A DNA stretch of 64,000 nucleotides from Kibdelosporangium persicum (GCF_013280595.1 NZ_JAAATY010000030.1:61228-125227), one strand, 5' to 3'; positions 44,853-57,613 are shown, numbered from the stretch's first letter. A program made the numbers and translations. The notes: generated by a model not told the origin, from the sequence alone.

Positions 44853-46804
44853 CAGGAGAACCTCACCATCAGCAGCGCGGCGACCACGAGGATCCCGCTC
44901 GCCAGCATGCTCAGCGCGTACGAACGCACGAACCCGGTCTGCAGCCGGCGAAGTCTGCCGGAACTACCGCCGAACGACGCCGCGATCCCGTTCACCAGGC
45001 CGTCGACGCCCTTGTTGTCCACGTAGACCAGAGCGCGGGCCAGCCAGGTGCCCGGCCGGGCGACCAGGGCCTCGTTCAGGTGGTTGCCGTACAGGTCCGC
45101 GCGAGTGGCGCGAACGACCGGCGAGACCCGGGCGGGCTTGACCACCGGGACGTCCTTGCGGCCGACGATCAGCCACGCCAGCAGCACGCCGAGCACCGAC
45201 AGGCCGATCACCAGGATCTGGATCATGCCGTGCGAGAGGACTCCGTGCTCGACCTCCTGCAACGGCTGCAGCGACGGCGCCAGCCAGGTGACGAACCGGT
45301 CGCCGGAGGTGAAGAAGAAGCCCGCGCCGACCGAGCCGATCGCCAGGATGATCATCGGGATGGTCATCACGGACTTGGCCTCGTGCGGGTGGAAGTCCGA
45401 GCCGTCCTCGGCCTTCAGCTCCTTCCAGCGCTGCTTGCCGAAGAACGTCATCAGCACCAGACGGGTCATGTAGAACGCGGTCAGCCCGGCGCCCAGCAGC
45501 GCCGCGCCGCCGAACACCCAGGCGCGCCAGCCTTCCTGGCCGAACGCCGCCGCGATGATCGCGTCCTTGGTGAAGAAGCCGGAGAACGGCGGGATGCCGA
45601 TCAGCGCGAGGTAGCCGAGCAGGAACGTGCCGAACGTGATCGGCATGATCCGCCACAGGCCGCCGTACTTGCGCATGTCCACTTCGTCCTTCATGGCATG
45701 CATCACCGAACCGGCCCCGAGGAACAACCCGGCCTTGAAGAAGCCGTGCGCGACCAGGTGCATGATGCCCAGCGCGTAGCCGAACGGGCCGAGGCCGACC
45801 GCCAGGATCATGTAGCCGATCTGCGAAACCGTCGAGTACGCCAGGACTTTCTTGATGTCGTCGTACGCGCAACCGATGACGCACCCGATCAGCAACGTGA
45901 TCGCACCGATGATGACCACGACCAGCCGGCCGTCGGCCGAGAGGTTGTAGATCGGGTTGGCGCGGGCGATCAGGTAGACACCCGCGGTCACCATCGTCGC
46001 GGCGTGGATCAGGGCGGAGACCGGAGTCGGGCCCTCCATGGCGTCCGGCAACCACGCCTGCAACGGGAACTGGCCGGACTTACCGCAGGCACCCAGCAGC
46101 AACAGGATCGTGATCGCGGTGACCGTGGCCGGCGACAGCTCGCCGACCCGGGCGAACACCTCGGTGTACTGCGTGGTGCCCAGGTTCTTGAACAGCAGGA
46201 AGATCGCGACCGCCAGGCCCACGTCACCGACGCGGTTCATCAGGAACGCCTTCTTCGCCGCGGTGGCCGCGGACGGGCGGTTCTGATACCAGCCGATCAG
46301 CAGGTAGGACGCCAGACCCACGCCTTCCCAGCCGAGGTACAGCGTCACGAAGCTGTTGCCCAGCACCAGGATCAGCATCGCCGCGACGAACAGGTTCAGG
46401 TAGCCGAAGAACCGGCGCCTGCCGTCGTCGTCGGCCATGTAGCCGACCGAGTAGATGTGGATCAGCGAGCCGACACCGGTGATCAGCAGCACGAACGTGA
46501 TCGACAGCGGGTCGATCCGCAGTCCGAAGTCGACGTTCAGCGCGTTCACGTTGATCCAGGAGAACAGCTTGGCTTCCTGGACCTGGCTGCTGCCGGAGTC
46601 GAAGAACAGCGCGATGCCGATGGCGAACGAGGCGACGACCGTCGCGATGCCGAGCAGGTGGCCCCACGCGTTGGTGCGACGGCCGCCTACCAGCAGGACG
46701 AGTGCGCCGAGGGCGGGCAGCGCGATCAGAAGCCACGCCGAGCCGGCCAGTCCGCTCGCCGGGACCACCTGCTCCGCGGCGGCGAGGCTGAATGTCTGGG
46801 ACAC
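44852..46804 (-). CDS. nuoL: NADH-quinone oxidoreductase subunit L
   Basis: A 650-aa antiporter-like subunit, the most distal proton pump of complex I, with about 16 hydrophobic segments plus the long lateral helix at the C-terminus. The motifs [20 protein letters not shown] and HIYSVGYM are typical. GTG start at 46804. It lies 13 bp after nuoK. Confidence 0.96.
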   Translation of the reverse strand: MSQTFSLAAAEQVVPASGLAGSAWLLIALPALGALVLLVGGRRTNAWGHLLGIATVVASFAIGIALFFDSGSSQVQEAKLFSWINVNALNVDFGLRIDPLSITFVLLITGVGSLIHIYSVGYMADDDGRRRFFGYLNLFVAAMLILVLGNSFVTLYLGWEGVGLASYLLIGWYQNRPSAATAAKKAFLMNRVGDVGLAVAIFLLFKNLGTTQYTEVFARVGELSPATVTAITILLLLGACGKSGQFPLQAWLPDAMEGPTPVSALIHAATMVTAGVYLIARANPIYNLSADGRLVVVIIGAITLLIGCVIGCAYDDIKKVLAYSTVSQIGYMILAVGLGPFGYALGIMHLVAHGFFKAGLFLGAGSVMHAMKDEVDMRKYGGLWRIMPITFGTFLLGYLALIGIPPFSGFFTKDAIIAAAFGQEGWRAWVFGGAALLGAGLTAFYMTRLVLMTFFGKQRWKELKAEDGSDFHPHEAKSVMTIPMIILAIGSVGAGFFFTSGDRFVTWLAPSLQPLQEVEHGVLSHGMIQILVIGLSVLGVLLAWLIVGRKDVPVVKPARVSPVVRATRADLYGNHLNEALVARPGTWLARALVYVDNKGVDGLVNGIAASFGGSSGRLRRLQTGFVRSYALSMLASGILVVAALLMVRFS

Positions 46805-46817
46805 CTGCTCTACCCCT

Positions 46818-47117
46818 CTAGTACTTCAGCAAGTTCGCGTCGTCCACCGAGGCGGTGCGACGGGTGCGGAAGATGGACATGATGATCGCCAGGCCGACCA
46901 CGACCTCGGCGGCCGCCACGACCATCACGAAGAACGCCATCACCTGGCCGTCCAGCGAACCGTTGATCCTGGCGAAGGTCACCAGGGTCAGGTTCACCGC
47001 GTTGAGCATCAGCTCGACGCACATGAACACCACGATCGCGTTGCGCCGGACCAGCACGCCCACCGCGCCGATGGTGAACAGCAGCGCGGAGAGCAGCAGG
47101 TAGTAGGTGGGGGTCAC
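46818..47117 (-). CDS. nuoK: NADH-quinone oxidoreductase subunit K
   Basis: A 99-aa three-helix membrane subunit with [14 protein letters not shown], including the conserved membrane Glu. The GTG start overlaps the nuoJ stop (GTGA). Confidence 0.95.
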   Translation of the reverse strand: MTPTYYLLLSALLFTIGAVGVLVRRNAIVVFMCVELMLNAVNLTLVTFARINGSLDGQVMAFFVMVVAAAEVVVGLAIIMSIFRTRRTASVDDANLLKY

Positions 47118-47959
47118 TTGTCACCCTCCTTGGCAGCGGCAGGCTTCAACGCGTGGGCGTCGGGACCTGGGATCGCGCCCGCGACGGTCTCGATGTCCGT
47201 GGCGAGTTCCCGCGACGCGGTGGCCTCGATGATCGCGGACACCGACTCCGGCGCGATCGAACCGTCCGGCAGCAGGGCCGGGACGGCGACCGAGTTGGCC
47301 GTGGCGTACACACCCGGGCCGGGCAGCGGGCTCGGCCGGTCGTGCTCGCCGCGGAAGCGCGCGTCCGCGGTCTCCCGCTGGGTGCGGCGCTTCGACTTGT
47401 CGGTGTAGCCGAGCACCATCGCACCGAGCGCGGCCGTGATCAGCAGCGCCGAGGTGAGCTCGAACGGGAACAGGTAGTCGGTGAAGACCGACCGGCCGAT
47501 GTTCGCGACGTTGGCGCCACCCGCGTTCTGCTCGGCCAGCCCGACCGGCCGGACCGAGGTCAGCGCCTCGGCGACGCCGGTGACCAGCAGGCCGGCCAGC
47601 CCGATGCCCAGGATCGCCGCCCAGACCCGTTGCCCGCGAAGGACTTCGACCACCGAGTCGGACGAGTCCCGGCCGACCAGCATCAGCACGAACAGGAACA
47701 GCATCATGATCGCGCCGGTGTAGACGATGATCTGCACGAAGCCGAGGAACGGCGCCTGCTGGACCATGTACATCACGCCGAGCGAGAGCATGGTCAGCAC
47801 CAGGAACATCGCCGAGTGCACGGCGTTGCGGGCGAAGATCATGCCGAGTGCGCCGCCCAGCGCGAGCGGGGCCAGGATCCAGAACGAGATCGCCTCACCG
47901 GTGGAGACCTTGGCGACCTCGGCGCCTGCCTGGGCCAGCAGCATGGCGGAGTTGCTCAT
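47114..47959 (-). CDS. nuoJ: NADH-quinone oxidoreductase subunit J
   Basis: A 281-aa membrane subunit with about five helices and a hydrophilic C-terminal extension of about 110 residues that is longer than in most bacteria. The membrane part ends with the segment [23 protein letters not shown] start overlaps the nuoI stop. Confidence 0.93.
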   Translation of the reverse strand: MSNSAMLLAQAGAEVAKVSTGEAISFWILAPLALGGALGMIFARNAVHSAMFLVLTMLSLGVMYMVQQAPFLGFVQIIVYTGAIMMLFLFVLMLVGRDSSDSVVEVLRGQRVWAAILGIGLAGLLVTGVAEALTSVRPVGLAEQNAGGANVANIGRSVFTDYLFPFELTSALLITAALGAMVLGYTDKSKRRTQRETADARFRGEHDRPSPLPGPGVYATANSVAVPALLPDGSIAPESVSAIIEATASRELATDIETVAGAIPGPDAHALKPAAAKEGDK

Positions 47960-48486
47960 TTGGCTTCCTCCTGCGCCCGCTTCGCCAGCTCAGGACCGTT
48001 CACGTAGTAGTCCTGCTCCGTCTCGCCGAGACGCATCGGGTGCGGCGGGGCCTCCATGCCCGGCAGCAGCGGGGCGAGCAGGTCCTCCTTGGTGAAGATC
48101 AGCACCTGGCGGTTGTCGTTGGCCAGCTCGTACTCGTTGGTCATGGTGAGCGAGCGGGTCGGGCACGCCTCGATGCACAGGCCGCAGCCGATGCACCGCA
48201 GGTAGTTGATCTGGTAGTCCGCGCCGTAGCGCTCACCCGGGGAATAACGCTCCTCGTCGGTGTTGTTGCCACCTTCGACGAAGATCGCGTCCGCCGGGCA
48301 GGCCCACGCGCAGAGCTCACAGCCGACACACTTCTCCAGCCCGTCCGGGTGCCGGTTGAGCTGGTGCCGCCCGTGGTACCGAGGTGCGGTGACCTTCTTG
48401 ACCTCGGGGTACTTCTCGGTGGCGACCTTCTTGAACATCATCCCGAAGGTGACGCCGAAACCCTTTACCGGATCAAGAAACCCCAT
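47956..48486 (-). CDS. nuoI: NADH-quinone oxidoreductase subunit I (2 x [4Fe-4S])
   Basis: A 176-aa peripheral-arm subunit with two ferredoxin-type motifs, [12 protein letters not shown] and [12 protein letters not shown], binding clusters N6a and N6b close to the quinone site. The start at 48486 lies 14 bp inside the 3' end of nuoH. Confidence 0.96.
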   Translation of the reverse strand: MGFLDPVKGFGVTFGMMFKKVATEKYPEVKKVTAPRYHGRHQLNRHPDGLEKCVGCELCAWACPADAIFVEGGNNTDEERYSPGERYGADYQINYLRCIGCGLCIEACPTRSLTMTNEYELANDNRQVLIFTKEDLLAPLLPGMEAPPHPMRLGETEQDYYVNGPELAKRAQEEAK

Positions 48487-49765
48487 CGTCGCCCTCCTTT
48501 GCCCCGGCCGCCACGGTCTGGCGACGGCCGGCGCGTGAGCGGGCCTGCTTGGTCCGCCTCGGTTTGCTCGGAATCTGCAGGTCGATCGGCGGCACCGGGT
48601 AGCCGCCGCCGGACAGCGGCACGCGGCCCGCCCTCGGCTCCCGGCGGTCCGGGATCATCATCACCAGTGCGATCAGCAAGAGGATGAAGAACCCGGCCGA
48701 GATCAGGATTCCCGTGGTGCTGAGCTGGTCGAACACGTTGATGACGGTCAGCGCGACGATGAACACCAGGCTGATCGGGACCAGGAACTTCCAGCCCAGC
48801 TTCATGAACTGGTCGTAGCGGTACCTCGGCAGCGTGCCGCGCAGCCAGATGAAGAAGAACAGCGCCAGCCCGATCTTGCCGATGAACCACAACATCGGCC
48901 ACCAGCCGCTGTTGAAGTAGTTGTCGCCGATCAGCGAGATCGGCCACGGCGCCATGTAGCCGCCGAGGAACAGCGTCGTGCCCATCGCCGACACCACGAT
49001 CATGTTGATGTACTCGGCGATGTAGAAGATCACGAACTTCATCGAGCTGTACTCGGTGTGGAAGCCCGCGACCAGTTCCGACTCCGCCTCCGGCAGGTCG
49101 AACGGGGCCCGGTTGGTCTCACCGACCATCGCGACGAGGTAGATGAAGAACGCCGGGAACAGCGCGATACCGAACCACAGGCCCTGCTGCGAGTCGACGA
49201 TGTCGCCGAGCGACAGCGAGTGCGTCTGCAGGATGACCGCGACGATCGCCAGGCCCATCGCGATCTCGTACGAGATCACCTGCGCGGCCGACCGAAGACC
49301 ACCGAGCAGCGGGTAGGGCGTGCCGGAGGACCAGCCCGCGAGCACGACGCCGTAGACACCGATCGACGCGGCCGCCAGCACCACGAGCACGCCGACCGGG
49401 AGGTCGACCAGCTGCAGCACGGTCCGCTCACCGAAGATCGAGACCTCCGGGCCGAACGGCATCACCGCCAGGCCGATCATGGTCGGCGACAGTGCCAGCA
49501 CCGGAGCGAGCCGGTAGGTCACCTTGTCCGCCGTGCGCGGGACGATCTCTTCCTTGAACGGCATCTTGATCGCGTCGGCGATCGGCTGCAGCAGACCGAA
49601 CGGGCCGACCCGGTTGGGACCAGGCCGGTTCTGCATCCGGCCGATCAGCCGCCGCTCGGCCCACACCGTGATCATCGCGGTGAGCAGCGCGAACAGGAAG
49701 ATGCACAGCACCTTCAGCAGGATCAACCAGATCGGGTCGTCGGCCAGCAGCTCTGCCCTGCTCAT
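48473..49765 (-). CDS. nuoH: NADH-quinone oxidoreductase subunit H
   Basis: A 430-aa membrane subunit that docks the peripheral arm and forms part of the quinone chamber. [20 protein letters not shown] and the conserved [14 protein letters not shown] loop are visible. The C-terminal extension (about 375-430) is basic and overlaps nuoI by 14 bp. The ATG overlaps the stop of a 30-codon frame that links it to nuoG. Confidence 0.96.
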   Translation of the reverse strand: MSRAELLADDPIWLILLKVLCIFLFALLTAMITVWAERRLIGRMQNRPGPNRVGPFGLLQPIADAIKMPFKEEIVPRTADKVTYRLAPVLALSPTMIGLAVMPFGPEVSIFGERTVLQLVDLPVGVLVVLAAASIGVYGVVLAGWSSGTPYPLLGGLRSAAQVISYEIAMGLAIVAVILQTHSLSLGDIVDSQQGLWFGIALFPAFFIYLVAMVGETNRAPFDLPEAESELVAGFHTEYSSMKFVIFYIAEYINMIVVSAMGTTLFLGGYMAPWPISLIGDNYFNSGWWPMLWFIGKIGLALFFFIWLRGTLPRYRYDQFMKLGWKFLVPISLVFIVALTVINVFDQLSTTGILISAGFFILLLIALVMMIPDRREPRAGRVPLSGGGYPVPPIDLQIPSKPRRTKQARSRAGRRQTVAAGAKEGDDGVS

Positions 49766-49854
49766 GCCACATCCCCCCAGGTCATCAGTCGTGAGTGGTT
49801 ATCAGGGTTAGAACACCGATAAACACTCACGAGGGTTTCGAGGGCGTTGGTCAT
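49762..49854 (-). CDS. Repeat-derived 30-codon frame bridging nuoG and nuoH
   Basis: The frame starts with an ATG overlapping the nuoG stop (ATGA at 49854-49851), runs through the palindromic repeat as [20 protein letters not shown] and ends with a TGA overlapping the nuoH ATG. Translation could therefore pass from nuoG through it to nuoH without release. No protein family is recognisable, and its value is probably the coupling itself. Confidence 0.5.
   Translation of the reverse strand: MTNALETLVSVYRCSNPDNHSRLMTWGDVA
49789..49834. repeat. Palindromic repeat family B, copy 2
   Basis: The right arm (CCGATAAACACTCACGA) is identical to the copy at 18839-18886; the left arm has a few substitutions (GTGGTTATCAGGG), so the hairpin is weaker. 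It lies inside the nuo operon between nuoG and nuoH. Confidence 0.8.
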
Positions 49855-52295
49855 TCGGTCCCTCCTGGGTGGACGTTCACGGGGCTGCCGTGCAGGGCGC
49901 CGAGCTCGCGGCGGACCCTGACGTCGCCGGAGTTCCCGGGCAGCCACACGACACCGTCGGGCAGGTCCGCGTACTCGAACGGCACGGTGACCGAACCACG
50001 GTCGGTGGAGACCCGCACGGTTTCCGCCTTGTCGACACCGAGGACTTCGGCCGTGTGCTCGGACAGGCGGGCCACCACGCGCCGGGCGGTCCCGGCCAGG
50101 TGCGGCTCCTCCTCCTGCAACGAACCGTTGTCCAGCAGCTGACGCCACGTGGCCAGCAGCGCCTGCCCGTCGCTCTGCGGCAGGCTCTGCTGGCGCGACT
50201 CGACGGTCGGCGCGGCGGCCCTGGCGGTGCTGGTCGTCCCCAGCCTGGCCAGGTCACCGGCGGCCGCGGTCGGCGTCTGGGTGAACAGGTCCGCGTCCAT
50301 CTCGACGGCCAGCGTGTCCAGCACCCGGCAGTCCGGCAGCGCGCCGGTCCCGTCCAGCGTGGTGCCGAACTCGCGGCGGCGGCCTTCCCAGTTGAGGAAG
50401 GTCCCGGCCTTCTCGACCGACGGCGCGATCGGCAGGACCACGTCGGCGAACTCGGTGACCGCGCTGTGCCGCAGCTCCAGGCTGAGCACGAAGTCCGCGG
50501 TCCGCAACGCCTTCAGGGCCAGCTGCGGGTCCGGCAGGTCGTACGGGTCGACGCCGCCCACCACCAGCGCGCGAAGCTCGCCGTTCGCGGCGGCCTCGAT
50601 GATGCCGTTGGTGTCACGGCCCGGAACGTCCGGCAACGAGCCCGGCTCCAGGCCCCACGCCTGCTCGACCTCGGCACGGGCCGCGGCGTCCGCGACCAGC
50701 CTGCCGCCGGGCAGCAACGTCGGCAGCGCACCGACCTCGACCGCACCACGCTCGCCGGCGCGCCGCGGAATCCACGCGATCCTGGCGCCGGTCTGCTCCG
50801 ACAGCCGCAGCAGCGCGGAGAACAGTCCCGGGACCTGCGCGGCGCGCTCGCCGACCAGGATCACCGAACCCGGCTTGCCGAGCCCTTCGGTGACGTCCGG
50901 CGCGTGGCTGCTCAGGGCGTCCACCGCGGCGGCCTCGCCGCCGGGCGGCGTGGCCAGCAGCGTGCCGAAGGTCTTTTCGACCGCCGGGGACGTCCACTGT
51001 CCGATGTGGAAGACCTTGGTCCGGCCCTTGCGGGCGGCCTTGCGCAGCCGCAGGAAGACGATCGGCGCTTCCTCCTCCGGCTCGAAGGCCACGCACAGCA
51101 CGGTCGGCGCGGCCTCGATGCCGGTGAAGGTGACCCCGGTCTCCGGGGTCGTACCGACCACAGTGGACGCCAGGAACTCCTGCTCCTCACGCGAGTGCGG
51201 CCGGGCGCGGAAGTCGATGTCGTTGGTGCCCAGGGCGACCCGGGCGAACTTCGAGTACGCGTAGGCGTCCTCAAGGGTCAGCCGGCCACCGGTCAGCACA
51301 CCGGCCGAGCCGCGGGCCTTGGTCAGCGCCTCGGCCGCGACCTGAAGCGCCTCGGTCCACGAGGCCTGCTTGAGCTCACCGGTCGCCTTGTCCCGCACCA
51401 TCGGCCGCAGCACTCGGTCGGCCGCACCGGTGTACCGGAACGCGAAGCGGCCCTTGTCGCAGATCCACTCCTCGTTGACCTCGGGGTCGTTGGCGGCGAG
51501 CTTGCGCATAACCTTGCCCCGCCGCCAGTCCGTGCGCTCGGCACAGCCGGAGGAGCAGTGCTCGCACACGCCCGGCGTGGACACCAAGTCGAACGGCCGC
51601 GACCGGAACCGGTACGCGGCACTGGTCAACGCACCGACCGGGCAGATCTGGATGGTGTTGCCGGAGAAGTACGACTGGAACGGCTTCTCCTCCGCGATAC
51701 CGATCTGCTGCTGCGCACCGCGCTCCAGCAGTTCGATGAACGGGTCACCGGCGATCTGCGCGGAGAACCGCGTGCAGCGCTGGCACAGCACGCAGCGCTC
51801 GCGGTCCAGCAGCACCTGGGTGGAGATCGGGATCGGCTTGGCGAACGTCCGCTTGCGGTCCACGAACCGCGAGTCGGTCCGGCCGTGCGCCAGCGCCTGG
51901 TTCTGCAGCGGGCACTCACCGCCCTTGTCGCAGATCGGGCAGTCCAGCGGGTGGTTGATGAGCAGCAGCTCCATCACACCCTGCTGGGCCTTGTCCGCGA
52001 CCGGCGAGGTGACCTGCGTCTTGACGACCATGCCGTCGGCGACGGTGATCGTGCAGGACGCCTGCGGCTTGGGCATCGGCCTGCCGCCCATCTCCACCTC
52101 GACCAGGCACTGCCGGCAGGCACCGGCCGGGTCGAGCAGCGGGTGGTCGCAGAACCGCGGGATCGTGATGCCCATCCGCTCGGCGGTGCGGATCAGCAGC
52201 TCGCCCTTGGGGGCCACCACCTCGATACCGTCGATGACGAGCTTGACGTGTCCCTCCGGGACGACAAGCTCGTTCTTCTCGGGTGCAACGGTCAT
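49851..52295 (-). CDS. nuoG: NADH-quinone oxidoreductase subunit G
   Basis: An 814-aa peripheral-arm subunit. The N-terminal ferredoxin domain carries the [2Fe-2S] motif ([15 protein letters not shown]) and two [4Fe-4S] motifs ([21 protein letters not shown]). A further Cys set (CEHCSSGC with a later CDKG) matches the extra cluster N7. The rest is the molybdopterin-oxidoreductase-like fold. Start ATG overlaps the nuoF stop (TGATG). Confidence 0.96.
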   Translation of the reverse strand: MTVAPEKNELVVPEGHVKLVIDGIEVVAPKGELLIRTAERMGITIPRFCDHPLLDPAGACRQCLVEVEMGGRPMPKPQASCTITVADGMVVKTQVTSPVADKAQQGVMELLLINHPLDCPICDKGGECPLQNQALAHGRTDSRFVDRKRTFAKPIPISTQVLLDRERCVLCQRCTRFSAQIAGDPFIELLERGAQQQIGIAEEKPFQSYFSGNTIQICPVGALTSAAYRFRSRPFDLVSTPGVCEHCSSGCAERTDWRRGKVMRKLAANDPEVNEEWICDKGRFAFRYTGAADRVLRPMVRDKATGELKQASWTEALQVAAEALTKARGSAGVLTGGRLTLEDAYAYSKFARVALGTNDIDFRARPHSREEQEFLASTVVGTTPETGVTFTGIEAAPTVLCVAFEPEEEAPIVFLRLRKAARKGRTKVFHIGQWTSPAVEKTFGTLLATPPGGEAAAVDALSSHAPDVTEGLGKPGSVILVGERAAQVPGLFSALLRLSEQTGARIAWIPRRAGERGAVEVGALPTLLPGGRLVADAAARAEVEQAWGLEPGSLPDVPGRDTNGIIEAAANGELRALVVGGVDPYDLPDPQLALKALRTADFVLSLELRHSAVTEFADVVLPIAPSVEKAGTFLNWEGRRREFGTTLDGTGALPDCRVLDTLAVEMDADLFTQTPTAAAGDLARLGTTSTARAAAPTVESRQQSLPQSDGQALLATWRQLLDNGSLQEEEPHLAGTARRVVARLSEHTAEVLGVDKAETVRVSTDRGSVTVPFEYADLPDGVVWLPGNSGDVRVRRELGALHGSPVNVHPGGTE

Positions 52296-53593
52296 CAGTT
52301 CGCTCCCGCCATGGCAGGCTTACGGTTCTTCTCGCGGTTCTTCTGGCAGAGCGCGAGGAACTCGTCCCTGAAGTACTTGATGCCGCTCTGGATCGGGCTG
52401 ACCGCACCGTCCCCGAGCGCGCAGAAGGACCGGCCGAGCACGTTGTCGCAGACGTCGAGCAACGTGTCGATGTCCTCTTCGGTGCCGTTACCGTCGACCA
52501 TCCGCTCGAGGATCTGCACCAGCCAGTACGTGCCCTCCCGGCAGGGAGTGCACTTGCCGCAGGACTCGTGCTTGTAGAACTGCGTCCACTTCATCACGGC
52601 CCACGGCACCGAGACCGTCTCGTTGAAGACCTGCACCGCGGTGGTGCCGAGCATCGAGCCCGCCTCGGCCGCGCCCTCGAAGTCCAGCGGCACGTCGAGG
52701 TGCTCGGCGGTGAACATCGGCGTGGACGAGCCACCCGGCGTCCAGAACTTCAGCGGGATGCCGTCCTTCATGCCGCCGGCCATCTCCAGCAGCTGGCGCA
52801 GCGTGGTGCCCAGCGGCGCCTCGTACTGGCCGGGCCGCTCGACGTGGCCGGAGATCGAGTAGATCTTCGGGCCGGGCGACTTCTCCGTGCCCATCCTGCG
52901 GAACCAGTCGGAGCCGCCGTTGATGATGTAGGGAACCGACGCGATCGTCTCGACGTTGTTCACTGTGGTGGGAGCGGCGTAGAGACCCGCCGCCGCCGGG
53001 AACGGCGGCTTCAGGCGAGGCTGGCCACGGCGGCCTTCGAGCGAGTCCAGCAGAGCCGTCTCCTCGCCGCAGATGTAGGCGCCCGCACCGGCGTGCACCG
53101 TGATCTCCAGGTCGTAGCCGGAGCCGAGGATGTTCTCACCGAGGTACCCGGCGGCCTTCGCCTCCTTGACCGCCGCGTTGAGCCGGCGGATGCAGTGCAG
53201 GACCTCACCGCGCACGTAGATGAAGCAGTGGTGCGAACGCATCGCGTAGGAGGCGATGACACACCCTTCGATCAGCGAGTGCGGGTCCGCCATCATCAGC
53301 GGGATGTCCTTGCACGTGCCCGGCTCGCCCTCGTCGGCGTTGATCACCAGGTAGTGCGGCTTGTCCTCGTTGGGCGGCATGAAGGACCACTTCAGGCCGG
53401 ACGGGAAGCCCGCGCCGCCCCGGCCGCGCAGGCCGGAGTCCTTGACCACCTGGACGATCTGCTCGGGCGTCGCGGTCAACGCCTTGCGCAGCGCGGTGTA
53501 GCCCTCCAGCTGCTCGTAGGTCTGGATGGACCAGGAGCGGGGAGACAGCCAGCGCTTGGTGAGTACCGGCGTCACCGGGTCGACTGTGCTCAT
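52295..53593 (-). CDS. nuoF: NADH-quinone oxidoreductase subunit F
   Basis: A 432-aa subunit that binds NADH and FMN ([26 protein letters not shown]) and cluster N3 ([12 protein letters not shown] and later FCALGD). It is where electrons from NADH enter complex I. ATG start overlaps the nuoE stop. Confidence 0.97.
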   Translation of the reverse strand: MSTVDPVTPVLTKRWLSPRSWSIQTYEQLEGYTALRKALTATPEQIVQVVKDSGLRGRGGAGFPSGLKWSFMPPNEDKPHYLVINADEGEPGTCKDIPLMMADPHSLIEGCVIASYAMRSHHCFIYVRGEVLHCIRRLNAAVKEAKAAGYLGENILGSGYDLEITVHAGAGAYICGEETALLDSLEGRRGQPRLKPPFPAAAGLYAAPTTVNNVETIASVPYIINGGSDWFRRMGTEKSPGPKIYSISGHVERPGQYEAPLGTTLRQLLEMAGGMKDGIPLKFWTPGGSSTPMFTAEHLDVPLDFEGAAEAGSMLGTTAVQVFNETVSVPWAVMKWTQFYKHESCGKCTPCREGTYWLVQILERMVDGNGTEEDIDTLLDVCDNVLGRSFCALGDGAVSPIQSGIKYFRDEFLALCQKNREKNRKPAMAGAN

Positions 53594-54453
53594 TTCTTCT
53601 CCAGGTCGGGGAACGCCACGTTCGCCGGCATCGCCGGCGCGGTCCAGCCGCGGTCCTGGGCCAGCTGCGCGCCCGCGAGCGTCTCCGCCGCCTGCGACGG
53701 ACCCTCCACATCGGACTCGCGGTCGAAGAAGCCGGCCAGCTGCAGCGACGCGTCCTTGAAGTCGGTCAGCGGGGCGCCCCGGGTCGGCGCGGGCTTCTCG
53801 CCGCGCCGCAGGGCGTCCACCAGCTCGACCGCCTTCTCCGGCGTCTGGTTGTCGTAGAACTCGTAGTTCACCTGGAGCACCGGCCCGAGGTCACAGGCCG
53901 CCAGGCACTCGGCGTGCTCGATCGTGATCGACCCCGGCTCGCCCGGCGTGCCCGCGGTTTCCTCGTGCCCCAACGGTTTGCCCGGCTCACCGAGGTGCTC
54001 GCGCAGCGTCTGGTAGATCTCGTCGCCGCCGAGCGCCGCGCACAGGGTGTTCGTGCACACGCTGACCAGGTGCTCGCCGCAGGGCTTGCGCTTGTACATC
54101 GTGTAGAACGTCGCCACCGCGCTGACCTCGGCCGGCGCGAGCTCCAGTTCCCTTGCGCAGAACTGGATCCCGGCCTGGCTGACGTAGCCCTGCACCGACT
54201 GCACCAGGTGCAGCATCGGCAGCAGCGCCGAGCGGGACTGCGGGTAGCGGGCGATGATCGCCCGCGCCTTGTCCACGATCCCGTCGAAGACGCTGAGGTC
54301 CTCACGGATCTCGGTGATCAGCGGCGTGGTCTCCGCCCGGCTGAGGACCGACGCGTCCATCGCGGTGGTGGAATCGTCGTGCCCCGCCTGGTAGGTCTCA
54401 CCCCCGGTGACGGAGGAGCCGCCGTAGGTCTGCCCTGGCCCGGAAGTCGTCAT
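53590..54453 (-). CDS. nuoE: NADH-quinone oxidoreductase subunit E ([2Fe-2S])
   Basis: A 287-aa thioredoxin-fold subunit with Cys ligands in CTNTLC and CLAACDLGP for cluster N1a. It is longer than usual (about 160-240) because of a 65-residue acidic C-terminal extension and a Thr/Gly-rich N-terminus. ATG overlaps the nuoD stop. Confidence 0.95.
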   Translation of the reverse strand: MTTSGPGQTYGGSSVTGGETYQAGHDDSTTAMDASVLSRAETTPLITEIREDLSVFDGIVDKARAIIARYPQSRSALLPMLHLVQSVQGYVSQAGIQFCARELELAPAEVSAVATFYTMYKRKPCGEHLVSVCTNTLCAALGGDEIYQTLREHLGEPGKPLGHEETAGTPGEPGSITIEHAECLAACDLGPVLQVNYEFYDNQTPEKAVELVDALRRGEKPAPTRGAPLTDFKDASLQLAGFFDRESDVEGPSQAAETLAGAQLAQDRGWTAPAMPANVAFPDLEKK

Positions 54454-55814
54454 CGGTCCACACCGCCCATGACTGGATCGATCGAAGCGACCGCGGCGAT
54501 CAGGTCCGCGATCAGCCCGCCCTCAGCCATGGCGGGCATTGCCTGCAGGTTCACGAAGCTTGGTTCACGGGCGTGCACACGCAACGGCCTCGTGCCGCCG
54601 TCGGACACCAGGTGGTAGCCCAGCTCACCGCGCGGCGACTCGATCGGCAGGTACACCTGACCCGCCGGGACCTGGAAGCCCTCGGTCACCAGCTTGAAGT
54701 GGTGGATCAGCGACTCCATCGACTGACCCATGATCTTGCGGACGTGCTCGAGCGAGTTGCCCATGCCGTCCGGGCCGATCGTCAGCTGCGCGGGCCACGC
54801 GATCTTCTTGTCCTCGACCATGACCGGGCCCGGCTCGAGCAGCTTCATCGTCTGCTTGATGATCTTGATCGACTGGGTCATCTCCTCCATGCGGATGAGA
54901 TAACGAGCCCAGCAGTCCGCGTCGGTCGAGGTCGGGACCTCGAAGTCGACCTCGTCGTACGCCAGGTACGGCTCGACCTTGCGCAGGTCCCAGGCCAGAC
55001 CGGCGGACCGCAGCACCGGGCCGGTGATGCCCAGCGCCAGGCAGCCGTCCAGGGACAGGTAGCCGACGTCCTTCAAGCGGTTGCGCCAGACCGGCTGTCC
55101 GGTGAACAGCTTGTGGTACATGACGATGCGCTCTTCCATCGTCTTGACGAACTTGGTCAGGTAGTCCTTCCAGTCCTCCGGAAGGTCCTGAGCCACCCCG
55201 CCCGGCCGGATGAACGCGTGGTTCATCCGCAGACCGGTGATGTACTCCAGCGTGTGCAGCAGCACCTCGCGCTCACGGAAGCCGAGCGCGGCCGCGGTGG
55301 TGGAGCCGAGCTCCATGCCGCCGGTGGCCAGGTAGACGAAGTGCGACGAGATCCGGTTGATCTCCAGCAGCAGCTGACGGATCAGCTGCGCGCGGCGCGG
55401 CGCCTCGATGCCCAGCAGCTTCTCGACACCCATGCAGTACGCGGCCTCGTGCGACAGCGGCGCGAGGTAGTCGGTACGCGTGATGAAGGTGACGCCCTGC
55501 GTCCAGGTCCGGTACTCGCAGTTCTTCTCGATCCCGGTGTGCAGGTAACCGATCACCGAACGGGCCTGGGTGACGGTCTCGCCCTCGATCTCGATCACCA
55601 GGCGCAGCACGCCGTGCGTCGACGGGTGCTGCGGACCGAGGTTGATCACCATGCGCTCGTCGTGCGTGGCGTCCTCGAGCACCTGGTCCCAGTCGCCACC
55701 GGTCAGCGTGTAGACCGGACCCTCGGTGGTCTTCCTCGGTTCGGCCGCGTACGGGTCGCCGCTCGGGGCGGTCTCGTTCGTCGCAGTGCCGGTCTTCATG
55801 TTCTCGGTCGTCAC
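54450..55814 (-). CDS. nuoD: NADH-quinone oxidoreductase subunit D
   Basis: A 454-aa subunit related to the large subunit of NiFe hydrogenases; it lines the quinone pocket. [13 protein letters not shown] and the C-terminal [15 protein letters not shown] are conserved. A GTG start overlaps the nuoC stop (GTGA). Confidence 0.96.
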   Translation of the reverse strand: MTTENMKTGTATNETAPSGDPYAAEPRKTTEGPVYTLTGGDWDQVLEDATHDERMVINLGPQHPSTHGVLRLVIEIEGETVTQARSVIGYLHTGIEKNCEYRTWTQGVTFITRTDYLAPLSHEAAYCMGVEKLLGIEAPRRAQLIRQLLLEINRISSHFVYLATGGMELGSTTAAALGFREREVLLHTLEYITGLRMNHAFIRPGGVAQDLPEDWKDYLTKFVKTMEERIVMYHKLFTGQPVWRNRLKDVGYLSLDGCLALGITGPVLRSAGLAWDLRKVEPYLAYDEVDFEVPTSTDADCWARYLIRMEEMTQSIKIIKQTMKLLEPGPVMVEDKKIAWPAQLTIGPDGMGNSLEHVRKIMGQSMESLIHHFKLVTEGFQVPAGQVYLPIESPRGELGYHLVSDGGTRPLRVHAREPSFVNLQAMPAMAEGGLIADLIAAVASIDPVMGGVDR

Positions 55815-56557
55815 GAGTAAGACCTCCGCTGGTCGGGCGGTGGGATCTCCGCGCCCTTGTACTCAACCGGGATGCCGCCGAGCGGGTAGTCCTTGCGCTG
55901 CGGGTGGCCGTCCCAGTCGTCCGGCATGAGAATCCGGGTCAGCGCCGGGTGCCCGTCGTAGACGATCCCGTACATGTCCCAGGTCTCGCGCTCCTGCCAG
56001 TCCGCCGTCGGGTAGACCTCGACGACGCTGGGGATGTGCGCGTCGTCGACGTCGACCGCGACCTCAAGCCGGATGCGGCGCCGGAACGTCATCGATGTCA
56101 GGTGGTACACCGAGTGCAGCCGCTGCGGCACGTCCACCCCGTAGTCCACACCGGACACCGAGCTGCACAGCTCGAACCGCAGTGCGGGCTCGTCCCGCAG
56201 GGTCTGGCAGATCTTCAGCAGGTGCTCGCGCGCGACGTAGTACGTGATCTCGCCGCGGTCGACGGTGACCTGAAGGACCGCCTCGGCCGGGATGCCGCGG
56301 CGGGAGAAGGCCGCCATCATCTCGTCGGTGACCTCGTCGAACCAGCCGCCGTACGGCCGTTCCGCCGGAGGCGGGCTGTACGCGGGCAGGTGCAGACCAC
56401 CGAAGCCCGAGGTGTCACCGGAGTCGCTGACACCGAACATGCCCTTACGGGTCCGGCCCGCGACCACACCGGGCTTCGGGGCCGTGTCGCGGGCCTCGAT
56501 GCCCTGGCCCTCGGCCGGCCGGTCGGTGCTCGAGTGCTCGTCGCCTGGGGTAGTCAC
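55811..56557 (-). CDS. nuoC: NADH-quinone oxidoreductase subunit C
   Basis: A 248-aa subunit with a 70-residue N-terminal extension before the conserved domain. [18 protein letters not shown], the family signature, is present. GTG start lies 3 bp after the nuoB stop. Confidence 0.95.
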   Translation of the reverse strand: MTTPGDEHSSTDRPAEGQGIEARDTAPKPGVVAGRTRKGMFGVSDSGDTSGFGGLHLPAYSPPPAERPYGGWFDEVTDEMMAAFSRRGIPAEAVLQVTVDRGEITYYVAREHLLKICQTLRDEPALRFELCSSVSGVDYGVDVPQRLHSVYHLTSMTFRRRIRLEVAVDVDDAHIPSVVEVYPTADWQERETWDMYGIVYDGHPALTRILMPDDWDGHPQRKDYPLGGIPVEYKGAEIPPPDQRRSYS

Positions 56558-56560
56558 CGC

Positions 56561-57121
56561 TCAGCCCTTCTTCTTGGCGTAGCGCTCGGATGACGGGATC
56601 AGCTCCGCCGGCTGGAAGCCCTGTTCGGCCAGCTTCGCGGCCCGGCGGGCACCCAGCGGCTCCTCGGAGATCCGCTGGTGCAGCTTGAGGATCGCGTCGA
56701 GCAGCATCTCCGGGCGTGGCGGGCAGCCCGGCAGGTAGATGTCGACGGGCACGATGTGGTCGACACCCTGGACGACGGCGTAGTTGTTGAACATGCCGCC
56801 CGACGAGGCGCAGACACCCATCGCGATGACCCACTTGGGCTCGGGCATCTGGTCGTAGATCTGGCGCAGCACCGGGGCCATCTTGTTGGTGACCCGGCCG
56901 GCCACGATCATCAGGTCGGCCTGCCTCGGGCTGGCGCTGAAGCGCTCCATGCCGAACCGGGCGTAGTCGTAGCGGGCACCGCCGACCGTCATCATCTCGA
57001 TCGCGCAGCAGGCAAGACCGAACGTGGCGGGCCAGACGGAGTTCTTCCGCGCCCAGTTCACCAGCTTTTCCAAGCCGGCCAGCATGACCCCGTTGGGAAG
57101 GAGCTTCTCTTCGATTCCCAT
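56561..57121 (-). CDS. nuoB: NADH-quinone oxidoreductase subunit B ([4Fe-4S] N2)
   Basis: A 186-aa subunit carrying the last cluster before quinone. The Cys ligands are in [17 protein letters not shown] and LPGCPPRPE. The start at 57121 is the standard [11 protein letters not shown], 10 bp after nuoA. Confidence 0.97.
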   Translation of the reverse strand: MGIEEKLLPNGVMLAGLEKLVNWARKNSVWPATFGLACCAIEMMTVGGARYDYARFGMERFSASPRQADLMIVAGRVTNKMAPVLRQIYDQMPEPKWVIAMGVCASSGGMFNNYAVVQGVDHIVPVDIYLPGCPPRPEMLLDAILKLHQRISEEPLGARRAAKLAEQGFQPAELIPSSERYAKKKG

Positions 57122-57131
57122 GCTTGCCCCT

Positions 57132-57539
57132 CTAGTTCCAGTCCAGTCCGCCGCGGCGCCAGACGTACGCGTAGGCGAACCCGACGGTCGCGATGAACAG
57201 GACGATCTCCACCAGGCCGAACACGCCCAGAGCGTCCGCGGACACCGCGAACGGGTAGAGGAAGACCATCTCGATGTCGAACAGGATGAACAGCATCGCG
57301 GTGAGGTAGTACGCGACCGGGACACGGCCACCGCCGACCACCGGTTGCGGTGACGGCTCGATTCCGCACTCGTAAGCCTCGAGCTTCGCGCGGTTGTACC
57401 GCTTCGGCCCGACCAACGCGCCCAGCGTCGCCGAGACTCCCGCGAAGATCGCTCCCAGTGCCAGCAGGAACACCAACGGGAGGTACGAGCCGAGGTCTGA
57501 ACCACTGCTCTGCGCCATCACGCTCACGTCGCCGACCAT
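57132..57539 (-). CDS. nuoA: NADH-quinone oxidoreductase subunit A
   Basis: A 135-aa membrane subunit with three helices, and the conserved loop [12 protein letters not shown] (including Cys). It is the first gene of nuoA-N. The ATG at 57539 is taken as start, with AGGA 11 bases upstream; an alternative ATG at 57518 is possible. Two Rex-type operators lie 150-200 bp upstream, so the whole operon is probably redox controlled. Confidence 0.93.
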   Translation of the reverse strand: MVGDVSVMAQSSGSDLGSYLPLVFLLALGAIFAGVSATLGALVGPKRYNRAKLEAYECGIEPSPQPVVGGGRVPVAYYLTAMLFILFDIEMVFLYPFAVSADALGVFGLVEIVLFIATVGFAYAYVWRRGGLDWN

Positions 57540-57613
57540 TGACAACGCCGTCCTTTCCCCGCGCCTCGTTCGCCCTCGTCGGCACCCTAAGGGGTGTTCC
57601 TCACACCCCTCGT

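Noticed and set aside
41684..57539. Long plus-strand open frames across nuo
   Set aside because: They mirror the minus-strand complex I genes and carry no recognisable motif.
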